Program-made: the position numbers and the translations under genes
In this document: piece by piece, positions 18,539 through 27,471 of the stretch
Numbering within the stretch: position 1 is the stretch's first letter
Layout of the letters: each line of letters begins with the position of its first letter
Source: Desulfuromonadaceae bacterium
GTDB taxonomy: Bacteria > Desulfobacterota > Desulfuromonadia > Geobacterales > Pseudopelobacteraceae
Reading direction: 5' to 3'
Length of the DNA: 36,279 nucleotides
Assembly (NCBI GenBank): GCA_028712665.1
Contig: JAQTRC010000028.1
Location: forward strand, 1 to 36,279
Notes under the pieces: generated by a model
The model's database searches: none
Told to the model about the DNA's origin: nothing
What the model saw: only the letters and a program-made list of their open reading frames with translations

Positions 18539-19405
18539 ATGGCTGTTAAATTTTTTGGACAGTTTCTGGTGGAGAAAAACATCGTAACCAGGGACGCCCT
18601 GCTTAGAGCTATTGATCTTCAGGATCAGAATAATCTAAAGCTGGGTGAAATGGCCGTATCGATGGGTTATTTAACCGCAGCAGATATTCAGCGGGCCCAC
18701 AACGCCCAGATGTCCAAAGATATGAAACTGGGGGACCTTCTGGTAGAGATGAATATTTTGACGATCAGCCAGTTAAATGATGTAATTACCCGTCAGAAAA
18801 ACACGCATCTTTACATCGGTGAGGCGCTCATCCAGGTGGGCGCGCTTACGAGCGACAATCTTCAACAGCACCTGATAGATTTCAGGGCCGACCAGTCCCC
18901 CTACGTGTCCGAAGGAATCGAACTCCCCTGCAGCATCGCCAACAGCAATATATGGGAAATGACCGCCGATCTGACCTACAAGATGATCACACGTGTACTC
19001 GACCTCCAATTCCGTCCAGGTAAATGTGAGCAGTTGACCATTATCAACACCAACTTCATGATGGCGGCGATGGACTTTTCAGGTGATGTCGAAGCACGTT
19101 ACCTGATTTCTGTATCCGAACTGCTCCAGAAAAAAATTGCCAGAGCCATTCTGCGTGAAGAGTCGGTCGAATGCGAACCGCCGGAGGTTCTTGAAGATAC
19201 GGTCATGGAATTTGTCAACGTGGTTTGCGGCAACGTAGCTGCCAAGGCGTCACAGATGGGTGTCATCATTAACATCAATCCACCGGTCGCAATTCGGCCG
19301 TCTGTTGAGGGTCTCAAGGTGCCCGCCGGCCATACGGGATTCATTTTCCCTATTCATGCCGGTGACGGTGAAAAGATGCAGATGATCCTGCTGATCAAAA
19401 ACTGA
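18539..19405 (+). CDS. MshEN-like plus CheX phosphatase-domain protein
   Basis: A 288-aa cytosolic protein. Residues 1-117 hold three repeats of the form (L/I)GE/D-L...(G/N)-x-LT...Q, resembling the MshEN/GSPII_E N-terminal domain that in known proteins can bind c-di-GMP. The C-terminal half (about 125-288) resembles CheX, a CheY-P phosphatase, with the key E224-x-x-N227 pair (EFVN) followed by GN. It is directly coupled to the upstream CheY-like gene. Inference: it removes phosphate from that regulator, perhaps under nucleotide control. Ligand binding is not shown by the sequence. Confidence 0.78.
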   Translation: MAVKFFGQFLVEKNIVTRDALLRAIDLQDQNNLKLGEMAVSMGYLTAADIQRAHNAQMSKDMKLGDLLVEMNILTISQLNDVITRQKNTHLYIGEALIQVGALTSDNLQQHLIDFRADQSPYVSEGIELPCSIANSNIWEMTADLTYKMITRVLDLQFRPGKCEQLTIINTNFMMAAMDFSGDVEARYLISVSELLQKKIARAILREESVECEPPEVLEDTVMEFVNVVCGNVAAKASQMGVIININPPVAIRPSVEGLKVPAGHTGFIFPIHAGDGEKMQMILLIKN

Positions 19406-19428
19406 CAAAAATCGCCATGTATCGGCCA

Positions 19429-20202
19429 TCAAACCTCCCAGGTTTTTGAAACCTGGGAGGTTTTTTTACGCTGCGTCCCCAACATCTCCGCAACTTCATC
19501 CGTATATTCCCCATCCATATCCCTCACGAAGAGTGGCGTCTCAACCAGAGGCAGAGTCCGTCTCCCCTTGGCCATTTCGGCCATGAACATGGTTGCTTCC
19601 GACTCCGCATTGCTGTGAACAAATCGGAGACGCAACAGGGACAATTTCAACTGAGCGGCCAGAACCATGAATTCGGACAAACGTGAAGGAAGCTGGATGA
19701 AGCAGATTCTCCCGGATGGTTTCACCAGATATTTGGCTGCGGCAATAAAATCAGCCAACCCTGCGGTTGATTCATGGCGGGCGGCATCCCGACCGGCCCT
19801 GGGGCTGATTTTACCGCTGCCGCTTTTACGAAAGGGGGGATTGGATACGACAAGATCAAAGGCTGAGTCAGGAAAATTCATCCGGATATCGAGTACGTCA
19901 CTTTCAGTAACCGAAACCCTTTCAGCCAGGTCGTTGTGCAGGATATTCCGCTCTGCAAGCGTTGCCATTTCCGGGTTCTTCTCGACCGCCACCACCGAAG
20001 CCGCCCGGTTGATCCGAGCCAGAACCAGTGAAATAATTCCGCACCCGGCCCCCAGATCGATTATTCTCCCTTCCGATTTCAATCCCCTGCAGAACCGGGC
20101 CAGAAGAAGAGCATCCAGCGAATAGCGGTAACCTTGGAGTGGTTGAAACAACTGCAAATCAAACAGCTTGAGTTCATCCTGAGTCAAATCATCCCTCATC
20201 AC
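19429..20202 (-). CDS. TrmN6-like tRNA (adenine-N6) methyltransferase
   Basis: A 257-aa class I SAM methyltransferase of the YfiC/TrmN6 group, which methylates N6 of A37 in tRNA-Val in E. coli. Seen are the N-terminal GYRYSLDALLLARF segment, SAM motif I IDLGAGCGIISL (about 48-59) and the N6-adenine catalytic motif NPPF at 121-124. The first 14 bp overlap the end of the YfhO gene, so it is the last gene of the polysaccharide operon. Its final codons (from KKT to the stop) run through the terminator hairpin at 19431-19463, so the protein's C-terminus is encoded by terminator DNA. Confidence 0.85.
   Translation of the reverse strand: MMRDDLTQDELKLFDLQLFQPLQGYRYSLDALLLARFCRGLKSEGRIIDLGAGCGIISLVLARINRAASVVAVEKNPEMATLAERNILHNDLAERVSVTESDVLDIRMNFPDSAFDLVVSNPPFRKSGSGKISPRAGRDAARHESTAGLADFIAAAKYLVKPSGRICFIQLPSRLSEFMVLAAQLKLSLLRLRFVHSNAESEATMFMAEMAKGRRTLPLVETPLFVRDMDGEYTDEVAEMLGTQRKKTSQVSKTWEV
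19431..19467. terminator. Bidirectional terminator for the CheX and TrmN6 genes
   Basis: A perfect 15-bp inverted repeat (AAACCTCCCAGGTTT / AAACCTGGGAGGTTT) with a TTG loop, followed on the plus strand by a T run to 19467; read on the minus strand the repeat itself ends in TTT. It serves the plus-strand CheY-CheX unit and probably the minus-strand polysaccharide operon. It overlaps the 3' end of the TrmN6-like coding region. Confidence 0.92.
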
Positions 20203-22618
20203 TCATCCTTTTACGTCGTATCAGCCACTCACGTACAAGCATCCCCGCAAACAGCGCAAAAGAAGCCAGTGTCAGATATTTGCCGATTTTGAAGGGGAGC
20301 GGATCGAAGCGAAACTCCACCTTATGGGCGCCAGGAGTTAGATAAACGCCGCGCAGGATATGGTTTGCCGGGACAATCTCGGTTGGCTTGCCGTCTGTTG
20401 TCGCTCTCCACCCCTTGCTGTATTTTTCGCCGAGGAGAAGCAGTGCGTTGGCAGTCGGCGCTGCGGTGACGACAATCCTTTCGTTCTCGTAGACAGGTAC
20501 TGCGACTCCTGGCTGGAGAAACGCAACCGCCTGTTCCGGATTGGCGAGCACCGTTGGTGGGGGAGATTCCACAAGAGCTACGGTTCGCGGGTTGAAGGCG
20601 GGGTTCTGCAAAATAGCCAGACGTTCTGCCGGGTTCTTCACAACCGCTATGGATGGCACCAGCCATGCCTTTGGGAGCACCGTGCGGTTTTCAAGAACAA
20701 GCTGGGCGGCATCCGGGGAGTTGAATACCGGCTGGAATTTTTCGCCCAGGAATGCTTTTTCCTGGCTGTATTGGGCGGATGAATAAATGAGGTACTTCAC
20801 GTTCAATAGGTCCGGCATAACCGAATTCAGCGAAAAGTTGTCCAGAAATGTCTGCCAGCGTTGTTGCTGGACTGCATTGGAGGTATACATGACCGGAATT
20901 CCATTGGATATATACTGCATCGGATCACTCCCGTCCAGAGGAAGAACCCTGTACTGTTCCCGGACACGTTTGATGAACTCTATAGCCGGAGTTTTGACAT
21001 TTCGTGACTTATCCGGCGTTGTAACGGTAAACATGAATTTGTTATCTACGCGCCATACGTCTGCAAGGTAGACAAACAGCAGAATAACGGGAAGCAAGAG
21101 CGTATACCGTTTAATTCGGGAGCCGAAAACTATGGCCAATGCCGAAATTGCTGCCAGCATTGCAGATATCCCCGTTTCGAGAATACTATTTGAAATACGC
21201 TGGCCTATGAGGTATGAGCCCTGTTCGTAGCGAGTTGGTGTCGACAGCATCTCATGGAAGGTGCGAACCAGGATCTCCTGTCCGGCAAACAGAGAGACAA
21301 ATAATAGGAACAGCAGAACCGGCAGGGCAGATATTCCTGCAAGGTATCTATGGAAGGTCTTTGTGGCGCGTGTTTCCGTATCCATCAGCAAATCGAGGCC
21401 TCGTGCGGATAAAATGCCTATTGCGATTACCGGGATGAACATGATCATCTTGGGCACGCGGAAACGATTTATGCCGGGGAGATAATCGAAAAGAAAATTG
21501 TAAAACGGCGTGTATTTGCCCATGGAAAATAAAATTCCTCCGACAATACCGATTACGGCCAGCCAGGTGTATTTGTCTCGACGGAAAATAAGCGGCAGAG
21601 GCGCCAGCAACCATGGGAGCAGTCCCAGGTATGACTGGGTCTGGGTAAAAATCATCCTTCCCCAGTAGTAACTCTTTATATTGGATGGATTCGGGCCCGC
21701 TTCCTGTCGAGATAAACCGAAGAAACCCGGTATTACAAATGATGTTGCCTCTTCCGGCGGCATGGACCAGGACATGGCCTCATCCCGGTCGAGACCCCCC
21801 TTGCCTTGATTTGCTCCACTCTGGACTCCCCGGTTTGTGTCTTTGGACCAGTTGGCCAGCGGCAGCAATGAAATCGATACGGTGGTAAGGAAAAAGGCAA
21901 GCAAAGCCATATTGTACGAAAGCAGACGCCGTATGGGAAAGGAAGGATTGTTATTACCGGAAAAAATAATGCCTGCGGAACGGATGATTCCGTATGCGCC
22001 AACAGAGAGACAGCTGTAGTAGGCAATCTGCCAGTGGGTATTAAAGAACTGCATGGCGAGTACAAAAGCCGTTGCCATGAACCAGAAGAGTCTTTTCCCC
22101 AGGAACCCTTTTTCAAGGCAGAAAAACGCCCACGGCGCATAAGAAATCGTGGCGATCTTCATGACATGTCCGGCATTTATCAGCGAAGCATTCTCAGTGC
22201 AGAGCGCAAAGACGACGGCGGCAAAAAAGGCGGCCATCCGGCTTGTGCCGATCAGGCGGCAACAGGAGTAGACACCGGCAGCACCAAAGAAGAGATGCAG
22301 CACAATGAACCAGGCAACCGAGGATGGCGCCGGGAAATAATGAAGGATGAGCGGCAGGTGAAGGAGAAACTGCATGGAACTCATCCCCCCTTCATTGGTA
22401 CTGCCGCTGTTGTTCAGTAAATCCCAACTCGCCTTAAGGTTGAACGAATACAATTCCGCCAAAGATTTGTCGTTGTACCCCTTCATCCACCAATATGCTT
22501 CATTGATGATATCGGGCGCGCGGATTATTTTATCGGTTAAGAGAATTTTTGAGAAAAAGAGAATCAGCAACAGCAAGAGTGCTGCCAGATAAAGAAAGTC
22601 TTTCCTGCGTTCAGTCAT
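20189..22618 (-). CDS. YfhO family multi-pass membrane protein
   Basis: An 809-aa polytopic inner-membrane protein of the YfhO type. It starts with a transmembrane helix (LAALLLLLILFFSKIL), has about a dozen hydrophobic segments through residue 540, a long extracytoplasmic domain with a beta-rich region near 560-780, and a final membrane helix before a basic tail. YfhO in Gram-positives is implicated in glycosylation of lipoteichoic acid; GT-C-like members are common in polysaccharide loci. Here it probably transfers or decorates lipid-linked sugars. The ATG directly follows the stop of the upstream GT4 gene (TAAATG) with a GGAG site. It overlaps the TrmN6 gene by 14 bp. Confidence 0.85.
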   Translation of the reverse strand: MTERRKDFLYLAALLLLLILFFSKILLTDKIIRAPDIINEAYWWMKGYNDKSLAELYSFNLKASWDLLNNSGSTNEGGMSSMQFLLHLPLILHYFPAPSSVAWFIVLHLFFGAAGVYSCCRLIGTSRMAAFFAAVVFALCTENASLINAGHVMKIATISYAPWAFFCLEKGFLGKRLFWFMATAFVLAMQFFNTHWQIAYYSCLSVGAYGIIRSAGIIFSGNNNPSFPIRRLLSYNMALLAFFLTTVSISLLPLANWSKDTNRGVQSGANQGKGGLDRDEAMSWSMPPEEATSFVIPGFFGLSRQEAGPNPSNIKSYYWGRMIFTQTQSYLGLLPWLLAPLPLIFRRDKYTWLAVIGIVGGILFSMGKYTPFYNFLFDYLPGINRFRVPKMIMFIPVIAIGILSARGLDLLMDTETRATKTFHRYLAGISALPVLLFLLFVSLFAGQEILVRTFHEMLSTPTRYEQGSYLIGQRISNSILETGISAMLAAISALAIVFGSRIKRYTLLLPVILLFVYLADVWRVDNKFMFTVTTPDKSRNVKTPAIEFIKRVREQYRVLPLDGSDPMQYISNGIPVMYTSNAVQQQRWQTFLDNFSLNSVMPDLLNVKYLIYSSAQYSQEKAFLGEKFQPVFNSPDAAQLVLENRTVLPKAWLVPSIAVVKNPAERLAILQNPAFNPRTVALVESPPPTVLANPEQAVAFLQPGVAVPVYENERIVVTAAPTANALLLLGEKYSKGWRATTDGKPTEIVPANHILRGVYLTPGAHKVEFRFDPLPFKIGKYLTLASFALFAGMLVREWLIRRKRMSDEG

Positions 22619-23818
22619 TTATCTATCTCCATCGGAACAGATGAATTGGTAAATCTGCTCCAGTTTTGCGGCACTGTCCGACCAGCGGAAATGCTGCAGA
22701 ATAAATTTGCGGCCGAAATCGCCCAGTTCCCTGCAGAGGGGACGATTTCTCAAGAGCTCTTCGCAGCGGGCGGACATTTCCTGCACGTCTCCCGGCGAGC
22801 AGAGCAACCGATGGAGTTCGGGTGCAAGGTATTCCGGGATTTGCCCAACCCTGTCTGCGACTACCGGAATGGCGGATCGAAGCAGTTCAGTCAGTTTTGC
22901 GGGGCATTTGGCACGATTTATCAGTGTGTCGTCGAAGGGGTAGATGGCTAGGTCTCCAACGGCGAGCAGATCAGGAAGATGCTCCGCTTCGATCCATCCA
23001 GTCATGACGAGCGCATCCGAAAAACCATTTACTTCCGCTGCCAGGCGCAGTGACTGTTCCTCTCCCCGCCGCCCCTTACCGACAACAAGAAAACGGACCT
23101 CGGGGAGCTTTTTTCGTAAGCAAGCAAAGAGAGTATAAAGCTTCTCCTGGTTGAACTCAAAAAATCGGGTGTAGAGGAGCAGAACCGGCGCTTCGGAAGC
23201 AATCCCCAGTTTATTGCGAGCCTTGCCTCCGTCCCTTTGCGGGATATCGTCTACAGAGTTGGGCAGATAAAATGTTTTATCGGGAGACATCCCTGAATTA
23301 ATCGCTAGATCGTGCAGTGTCCTGCTGGCGGCAGTCACCCCATCGGATTCGCGCAACAACCATTGTTCCTGGAAGGCGAAAACCAGGCGTTCTGCAGCTG
23401 AATACGGCTCTGTTTCATTCATTCCCCCCTTTCCCTCCCAATCATCGGTATCAACCATGACCGGAGGGAGCCGAACTCCGAAACGCCGCAGCCGGATAAG
23501 GAGCATTGCTGCCACACCTCCGTATCCTTTTGGCTTGAAGAGATGGATCAGATCCGGCTTTTCAGCCATGGCTCCCCGTAACATTCGCCAGGCCATCTGC
23601 AGAGTACCGATTGCCCCTCTACTTGCAAGACGGATGTTTAGCAGACGGACTCCCCGGAGTATCTCCAGACGCCCGGAGTCTTCAGGGTTTGTATAGGGTG
23701 GAGCGATGATCGTTACCTGATGCCCACGGCTCTGTAACCCCTCTGCAAGCGGAAGCATGCGGGCTATCAGGGTCCCTTTCGGGCGGATTCCAAATGGCGC
23801 CAGAAAAACAATTCTCAT
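22619..23818 (-). CDS. Glycosyltransferase family 4
   Basis: A 399-aa retaining GT-B glycosyltransferase. The N-terminal domain shows MRIVFLAPFGIRPKG and the EGLQSRGHQVTIIAPP acceptor-side motif; the C-terminal domain has a nucleotide-sugar binding region with YTRFFEFNQEKL, VGKGRRGEE and LYPFDDTLINRAKCPAKL, similar to GT4 enzymes. Donor and acceptor are not predictable. Its ATG overlaps the stop of the upstream GT2 gene by 4 bp (ATGA), showing tight coupling in the cluster. Confidence 0.9.
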   Translation of the reverse strand: MRIVFLAPFGIRPKGTLIARMLPLAEGLQSRGHQVTIIAPPYTNPEDSGRLEILRGVRLLNIRLASRGAIGTLQMAWRMLRGAMAEKPDLIHLFKPKGYGGVAAMLLIRLRRFGVRLPPVMVDTDDWEGKGGMNETEPYSAAERLVFAFQEQWLLRESDGVTAASRTLHDLAINSGMSPDKTFYLPNSVDDIPQRDGGKARNKLGIASEAPVLLLYTRFFEFNQEKLYTLFACLRKKLPEVRFLVVGKGRRGEEQSLRLAAEVNGFSDALVMTGWIEAEHLPDLLAVGDLAIYPFDDTLINRAKCPAKLTELLRSAIPVVADRVGQIPEYLAPELHRLLCSPGDVQEMSARCEELLRNRPLCRELGDFGRKFILQHFRWSDSAAKLEQIYQFICSDGDR

Positions 23819-24636
23819 CGCCCGGCCGCCATTTTGTTGCCTATTAAAGAGGGTATCCGCAGTTTTTTCGCTATCCGGTACAGCTTTGATTCGCGCAGCA
23901 GGTAGTAGAGTCTCAAAAGTGCAGGGGACTGAACCGGAAACAGCCGGGGGTGGTTTCGCATCAGTTGCAGATGCATCTCTACCTGGGTCTGTCGATCCAT
24001 GGAGCGTTCCCGGGATCCTGCAGTAACCCGGTAGTAAAAGAGTGTCTCGGGGATGCGGTACACTTTTCTGCCCATTTCAAGGAGAGAGAGCCAGAAATCC
24101 CAGTCTTCCCAACCGTTCACCATATTCGGATTGTACCCCCCCGTTTCTTTCCAGTCGGGCTTGCGGTAGAGTGCGGAGCAAAATATCAGGTTTGTGAATC
24201 TCATTCCAGACAACGAAAAGAGTGGGACTTCCCAATGTCCCTGGCGTGCGCCGAAACAGTCGGCCAGACAATAGACAATTCCCACCTCTGGATCAATATC
24301 CAAAACACCCACGGCCTTCTCCAGATAGGTCGCGCCTATGCGGTCATCGGCGTCAAGCGGAAGGATGTATTCGCCGTTGGCTTGCCCGATTCCGGTATTG
24401 CGCGCCATCGCAACCCCCTGGTTAACAGAGGTGATGATGCGGGTGTGTGGCCTTTTGAATTTTTCAATGATGCGAGTTGTATGTTCCTCCGTTGAACCAT
24501 CATTGACAACGATGATCTCAAAATCCTGAAAACTCTGCCTGAGGACTGAATCTACCGCCTCTTCCAGATAGGCGCCCTGATTATAGCAGGGTATTATCAC
24601 GCTTACCTTAGGCATTGGAATTCCGGCTGCTATCAT
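23815..24636 (-). CDS. Glycosyltransferase family 2
   Basis: A 273-aa inverting GT-A enzyme: VSVIIPCYNQGAYLEEAVDS, the VVNDGS motif, the metal-binding DADD at 95-98, and NGWEDWDFWLSL, the acceptor-side ED(W) motif. It would add one sugar to the repeat unit on the cytoplasmic face. Two starts are possible: 24636 (used here, overlapping the upstream gene by 29 bp) and 24615 (MPKVSVII, closer to typical family starts). Neither has a strong ribosome-binding site, consistent with translational coupling. Confidence 0.92.
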   Translation of the reverse strand: MIAAGIPMPKVSVIIPCYNQGAYLEEAVDSVLRQSFQDFEIIVVNDGSTEEHTTRIIEKFKRPHTRIITSVNQGVAMARNTGIGQANGEYILPLDADDRIGATYLEKAVGVLDIDPEVGIVYCLADCFGARQGHWEVPLFSLSGMRFTNLIFCSALYRKPDWKETGGYNPNMVNGWEDWDFWLSLLEMGRKVYRIPETLFYYRVTAGSRERSMDRQTQVEMHLQLMRNHPRLFPVQSPALLRLYYLLRESKLYRIAKKLRIPSLIGNKMAAGR

Positions 24637-26578
24637 TTTGATCCAGTATTATCGATCGGTACCGTCCGCAGAACCTCTCTCCTCCAAAATTATCGCGGGC
24701 ATAGTGATAAGCGCTTCTGGACATGCTCATCAACTGATCCCTGTCTTTGGACATTTTTTCTATCTGCGCAAACATTGCTTCCACAATAATTGCCTCTACC
24801 GGTGAATTTTCAATCAGCCAGCCATTGACTCCTGTTTTCAGGTGTCGAGAAATACCACCCACATTCGTAGCAATCGGCACGACGCCTTCTGCCATAGCCT
24901 CCATGATTACCATAGGGAACCCTTCGCGACTGGAGGTCAGGAGGAGGAGATGCGCCCGCTCATACAGTTCGCGAAGTAATCTCGGGTCAGTCACTTCTCC
25001 GGTAAAATTACAGAATGGCCGGTCGCTCCCTGCAACCCCCCCGATCAGGTCAGCACCAACCATGGTAGCCATAACCGGAATACCCCTGTTTAGACAGAGA
25101 GCGGCTACTCGTCCTACAATATGAACACGCTTTTCCTCCGAGTTGCGCCCCACAAAAAGTATATTCAGTTTTTCTGCAGCAGGTTTGCCGGGGTAAACAG
25201 TTGGGATAGTCACTCGATTTTCAATCAGTTCTATCCGTTTGCACATGGCTGAGTCAATACCTTTGGCGTTGTATTGCGTTGTCAGATCGTTCCTGGTTTG
25301 AGCTGTTATTACTACCCGCTTGTCCAGATGATGAACGACCGGCAGACTGAACTCCTCCGCACCTCCGCCGAATGCATGGAGCAGATCAACCGCTCGGATG
25401 TTTTTGGAAAGGTACGGGAGCATTTTGTAGAAGAAAAGAGTGTTGCATCCGAAGACAACTCCGTTGGGGTGCCTGTTGATGAATCCTGCCATGAATCCGG
25501 CACTGAGAGGGTAGGTGTATTTAAGAAGCAGAGACAGGTTAAAGGTACGCGCCGCCTTGTCAAAGTCGGCACGGAGTACTCCGGGACGTGGCGACCATTT
25601 ACAGAAAAAGAGCCACGGATGTTCTGCGGCGAAACAGTTGACAATATCTGCGTGGACCCTTTCAGCCCCGCCGATATGGCAGAATGGGAAGAAAAAAAAC
25701 AGGTTGCTCCGGTTGCGAAAAGGGAGCATGCCTCCCAGTGCTCTGCCGAATCCTGCAACCCATTTGGTGAGAAGGCCCAATACCAGCTTGCCCAGAAAAT
25801 AATAGAGATCTTTGAAACTGCTGCAGAGCACCTTCAAGGTAAAAATATTGAGTTTTCCACCTTTTATTCTATTCAGGCAGAAGATGCCTTTCGTGCGAAG
25901 ATTTTTCAGATCGGGATGACGCATATTGCTCTTGTATGTTACAGAAAGCGTGCTCAAGCGGTATTTGAGAAGATATTCATCGAGTTTTTCAATTCTGTGA
26001 CCATCTGCGACCAGTCTGAGCCAGAGATCGTAGTCCTCCGAGTTCAGCTGTCTCGGATCATAGCGGTAAGTGGAAAGAGTTCCGCTCCTGATCATAATTC
26101 CGGGGTGTGCAATGCAGTTGGTACGCGGCAGACGCTGTACTATCTCATCATATGAGGCAAAATTGCTATCATCGTTCCAGACTCCGCATTCCTCTCCCGC
26201 AGCATTAATGAACCGGCATTTTACGGCTACCATGGAGCATTCGGGATGCGAATCCAAAAATTCGATCTGTTTGGATAAACGTTCGGGCAAGCTGATGTCG
26301 TCACAATCCATCCGGGCAACAAATTCTCCGGAGGAAAGTGTGATTCCTATATTCAGGGATGCGATCAGTCCCTTGTTTGTATCGTTGTTGACAAGCTTGA
26401 TCCGGGGGTCGGCATACGAGTTGACTATTGAGAGTGAGCTGTCAGTAGAACCGTCGTTGATTATCAGGAATTCGAAGTCGGTAAAGGTTTGCGACAGGAT
26501 ACTTTGAATAGCCTCGCGCAAGAAGGGAGCCCCGTTGAAAACCGCCATTAATACGGTCACTTTGGGAGAAGTTGACAT
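24608..26578 (-). CDS. Fused GT2-GT4 bifunctional glycosyltransferase
   Basis: A 656-aa protein joining two glycosyltransferases. Residues about 1-240 are a GT2 domain (KVTVLMAVFNGAPFLREAI, INDGSTD, DCDD at 91-94). After a linker, about 300-650 form a GT4 GT-B domain: FCHIGGAERVHADI, ILFVGRNSEEKRVH, and the EX7E-type SREGFPMVIMEAMAEG. It could add two successive sugars. The ATG at 26578 (MSTSPKV) is chosen over an in-frame GTG at 26596 because AGGAT lies upstream and the GTG lies inside the preceding gene. The gene follows the GT11 gene directly. Confidence 0.9.
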   Translation of the reverse strand: MSTSPKVTVLMAVFNGAPFLREAIQSILSQTFTDFEFLIINDGSTDSSLSIVNSYADPRIKLVNNDTNKGLIASLNIGITLSSGEFVARMDCDDISLPERLSKQIEFLDSHPECSMVAVKCRFINAAGEECGVWNDDSNFASYDEIVQRLPRTNCIAHPGIMIRSGTLSTYRYDPRQLNSEDYDLWLRLVADGHRIEKLDEYLLKYRLSTLSVTYKSNMRHPDLKNLRTKGIFCLNRIKGGKLNIFTLKVLCSSFKDLYYFLGKLVLGLLTKWVAGFGRALGGMLPFRNRSNLFFFFPFCHIGGAERVHADIVNCFAAEHPWLFFCKWSPRPGVLRADFDKAARTFNLSLLLKYTYPLSAGFMAGFINRHPNGVVFGCNTLFFYKMLPYLSKNIRAVDLLHAFGGGAEEFSLPVVHHLDKRVVITAQTRNDLTTQYNAKGIDSAMCKRIELIENRVTIPTVYPGKPAAEKLNILFVGRNSEEKRVHIVGRVAALCLNRGIPVMATMVGADLIGGVAGSDRPFCNFTGEVTDPRLLRELYERAHLLLLTSSREGFPMVIMEAMAEGVVPIATNVGGISRHLKTGVNGWLIENSPVEAIIVEAMFAQIEKMSKDRDQLMSMSRSAYHYARDNFGGERFCGRYRSIILDQNDSSRNSNA

Positions 26579-26580
26579 GT

Positions 26581-27471
26581 TCAAATCCTGTGCCACTCGG
26601 ATGGTATCAGGTCATCGGTCGAAATGTCCGGCCGATTGAACCATTGCCCCGGCGCCATAATTATTTTTTCAGGATTCCGGTTAAGCCATGCCCCCCACCA
26701 GCTGAAAGAGCTGTTGGCAATAATGTTGTGCCTGCAGAGAGACATAAGCCGCAGATCTTCGTATGCCGAATCACCCCCTCTATGTTCCACAATGGTCATG
26801 GGAGAGCGGAGTTGCAACTGTTCACGCACCCAGCGAATATCATCGGAAAAAATGAACAGGTGCGGATCAGCCGTTCTATCTGCAACGTACTTTACGGCTC
26901 GCTGATAGTAATCGAGTGAGCAGAGACCGTGATACTCTCCCGTGACCCGGTTTGTCGCATAATCGCCGCGGCGGACGTGGAGAGAAACGGAATTGGTTGC
27001 CATTATCCGCCCGGAAATATCAAGGCGGCTATCCGGAGCTGGAATGCCTGCCGTGAAATCATCGCGGATCAGATCCAGCGCATCGGTGAAATACTTTTCT
27101 GATTGCCAGTAACCGTCCAGGTAAACGTCACTACCAAGTCGCAGAACGTCAGGATCAAAATGAAAATGCCGCTCCTTGAAACAGGTTTGCATACTTAGAG
27201 GCTGTAGAGTAACGGAAGCATTCATTAAGGCCTTCATGAGCGGGTTGTTACTTCTCCTGCACAGTCGCGCAACTTCCTCGGGCTGAGCGAACTCTGCCGC
27301 AATTTTGAAGACGTTCAAGGCGTAACTTCGCGCTGTTTCTCCAGGCCTGACCGGATCGAAACCCGCCAGATCCATTTTGAGCGGCACATTGCGACGAAAC
27401 GCAAGCCTGCGGGCTGCGGCGTATTGAAACATCTGATTACCGAGACCGCCTGATAGTTTTACGATAATCAT
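26581..27471 (-). CDS. Alpha-1,2-fucosyltransferase (GT11)
   Basis: Transfers L-fucose from GDP-fucose, usually to galactose in alpha-1,2 linkage. The 296-aa protein starts with the GT11 motif VKLSGGLGNQMFQYAAARRLA and has the donor-binding HVRRGDY at 165-171, a FIFSDDIRWV motif, and the conserved NSSFSWWGAWL near the C-terminus. The GDP-fucose donor would come from the fcl gene in the same cluster. Acceptor linkage is inferred from the family. The start codon abuts the stop of the upstream methyltransferase. Confidence 0.95.
   Translation of the reverse strand: MIIVKLSGGLGNQMFQYAAARRLAFRRNVPLKMDLAGFDPVRPGETARSYALNVFKIAAEFAQPEEVARLCRRSNNPLMKALMNASVTLQPLSMQTCFKERHFHFDPDVLRLGSDVYLDGYWQSEKYFTDALDLIRDDFTAGIPAPDSRLDISGRIMATNSVSLHVRRGDYATNRVTGEYHGLCSLDYYQRAVKYVADRTADPHLFIFSDDIRWVREQLQLRSPMTIVEHRGGDSAYEDLRLMSLCRHNIIANSSFSWWGAWLNRNPEKIIMAPGQWFNRPDISTDDLIPSEWHRI

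Noticed and set aside
25274..26155. 293-aa plus-strand open frame
   Set aside because: Antisense to the GT2-GT4 fusion gene, which has clear catalytic motifs on the other strand.
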